A stretch of DNA of 64,000 nucleotides, taken from the NCBI RefSeq assembly GCF_001611675.1, contig NZ_CP014766.1:1116001-1180000 (forward strand). Reading direction: 5' to 3'. The number at the start of each line of letters is the position of its first letter. The stretch's first letter is position 1. Source of the DNA: Pontibacter akesuensis (GTDB lineage: Bacteria > Bacteroidota > Bacteroidia > Cytophagales > Hymenobacteraceae). Below are positions 63,961 through 64,000 of the stretch, in pieces. Under the pieces are notes generated by a model. It was not told where the DNA came from and did no database searches. It was given only the letters and a program-made list of their open reading frames with translations. The position numbers were made by a program, and so were the translations under genes.

Positions 63961-64000
63961 CTACTCCACCGTCTTGCTAAACTTCACAACTCTGATGGCA
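63961..64000 (-). CDS. C-terminal end of a leftward gene (partial)
   Basis: On the minus strand the last 40 nt read A-I-R-V-V-K-F-S-K-T-V-E-stop (TAG at 63961-63963). The frame is open to the window edge and ends 71 nt past the bidirectional terminator, as expected for a convergent gene. Too short to identify. Confidence 0.4.
   Translation of the reverse strand, partial: AIRVVKFSKTVE

Noticed and set aside
1..64000. CRISPR arrays, tRNA or rRNA genes, prophage or integrase
   Set aside because: No regular direct repeats with spacers, no cloverleaf-type sequence or CCA ends, and no phage or integrase proteins were found on reading both strands.

Overview
The window reads as one stretch of chromosome from a Bacteroidota bacterium, most likely Cytophagales/Hymenobacteraceae (Pontibacter-like). 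The evidence is gene content (TonB receptor with DUF4249 partner, DUF3857 proteins, PorV/PorQ-like protein, RNase Y with ZapA and PheT, several carboxypeptidase-like regulatory-domain proteins, S46 peptidase), weak or absent Shine-Dalgarno sequences, and Bacteroidota-type promoters (TTTG then about 19 nt then TAnnTTTGC, clearest upstream of sucD). I see no rRNA, tRNA, CRISPR array, prophage, integrase or complete insertion sequence. Most of the window is housekeeping and envelope genes with strong intrinsic terminators between them.

Layout. 0-10 kb: end of a DPP7-type S46 peptidase, an aspartyl-protease-like protein, an HTH membrane regulator, a GH20 hexosaminidase, two outer-membrane proteins flanking a remnant of a Na+/H+ antiporter, then a codirectional trio that looks like an arsenic module (arsI-like, arsN-like GNAT, SigZ-like ECF sigma factor). 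10-20 kb: two adjacent DUF3857/transglutaminase-fold proteins, a small orphan, the TIGR03915 plus radical-SAM DNA-repair pair and a BamA/TamA-like barrel protein. 20-31 kb: Dps, CvfB-like S1 protein, a CBM9-like/DUF5916 protein with an oxidoreductase and a methyltransferase, then a TonB receptor/DUF4249 operon that contains a short membrane ORF. 31-40 kb: AstE-like/RimK/zinc-protease operon, PQQ-type sugar dehydrogenase, hydrolase, DUF502, cmk-ispH, ade. 40-50 kb: response regulator, cysteine synthase-like enzyme, sucD, oxyR, and the pheT-coiled coil-zapA-rny block with a candidate 6S RNA. 50-64 kb: phosphotransferase, YwbE, a four-helix-bundle gene broken by a stop codon, radC, metallophosphoesterase, two tandem regulatory-domain paralogues, uvsE, small secreted proteins, a TetR regulator, and divergent hexuronate genes (fructuronate reductase-like SDR and uxaA) with a LacI-type palindrome between them.

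The most unusual signal is not a gene. The 7-mer TATACTT/AAGTATA occurs about 100 times (hand count) in 64 kb, against roughly 8 expected for a random 7-mer counted on both strands. It is spread through genes and intergenic DNA, in both orientations, which resembles the density of DNA-uptake or highly iterated genome motifs. Several dispersed palindromic elements are also present. No operon in the window looks like a wholly new defence or biosynthetic system; the best candidates for new biology are the iterated 7-mer, the cysteine-rich SigZ beside arsI/arsN, the poorly characterised DNA-repair pair, and the small coiled-coil protein beside zapA.
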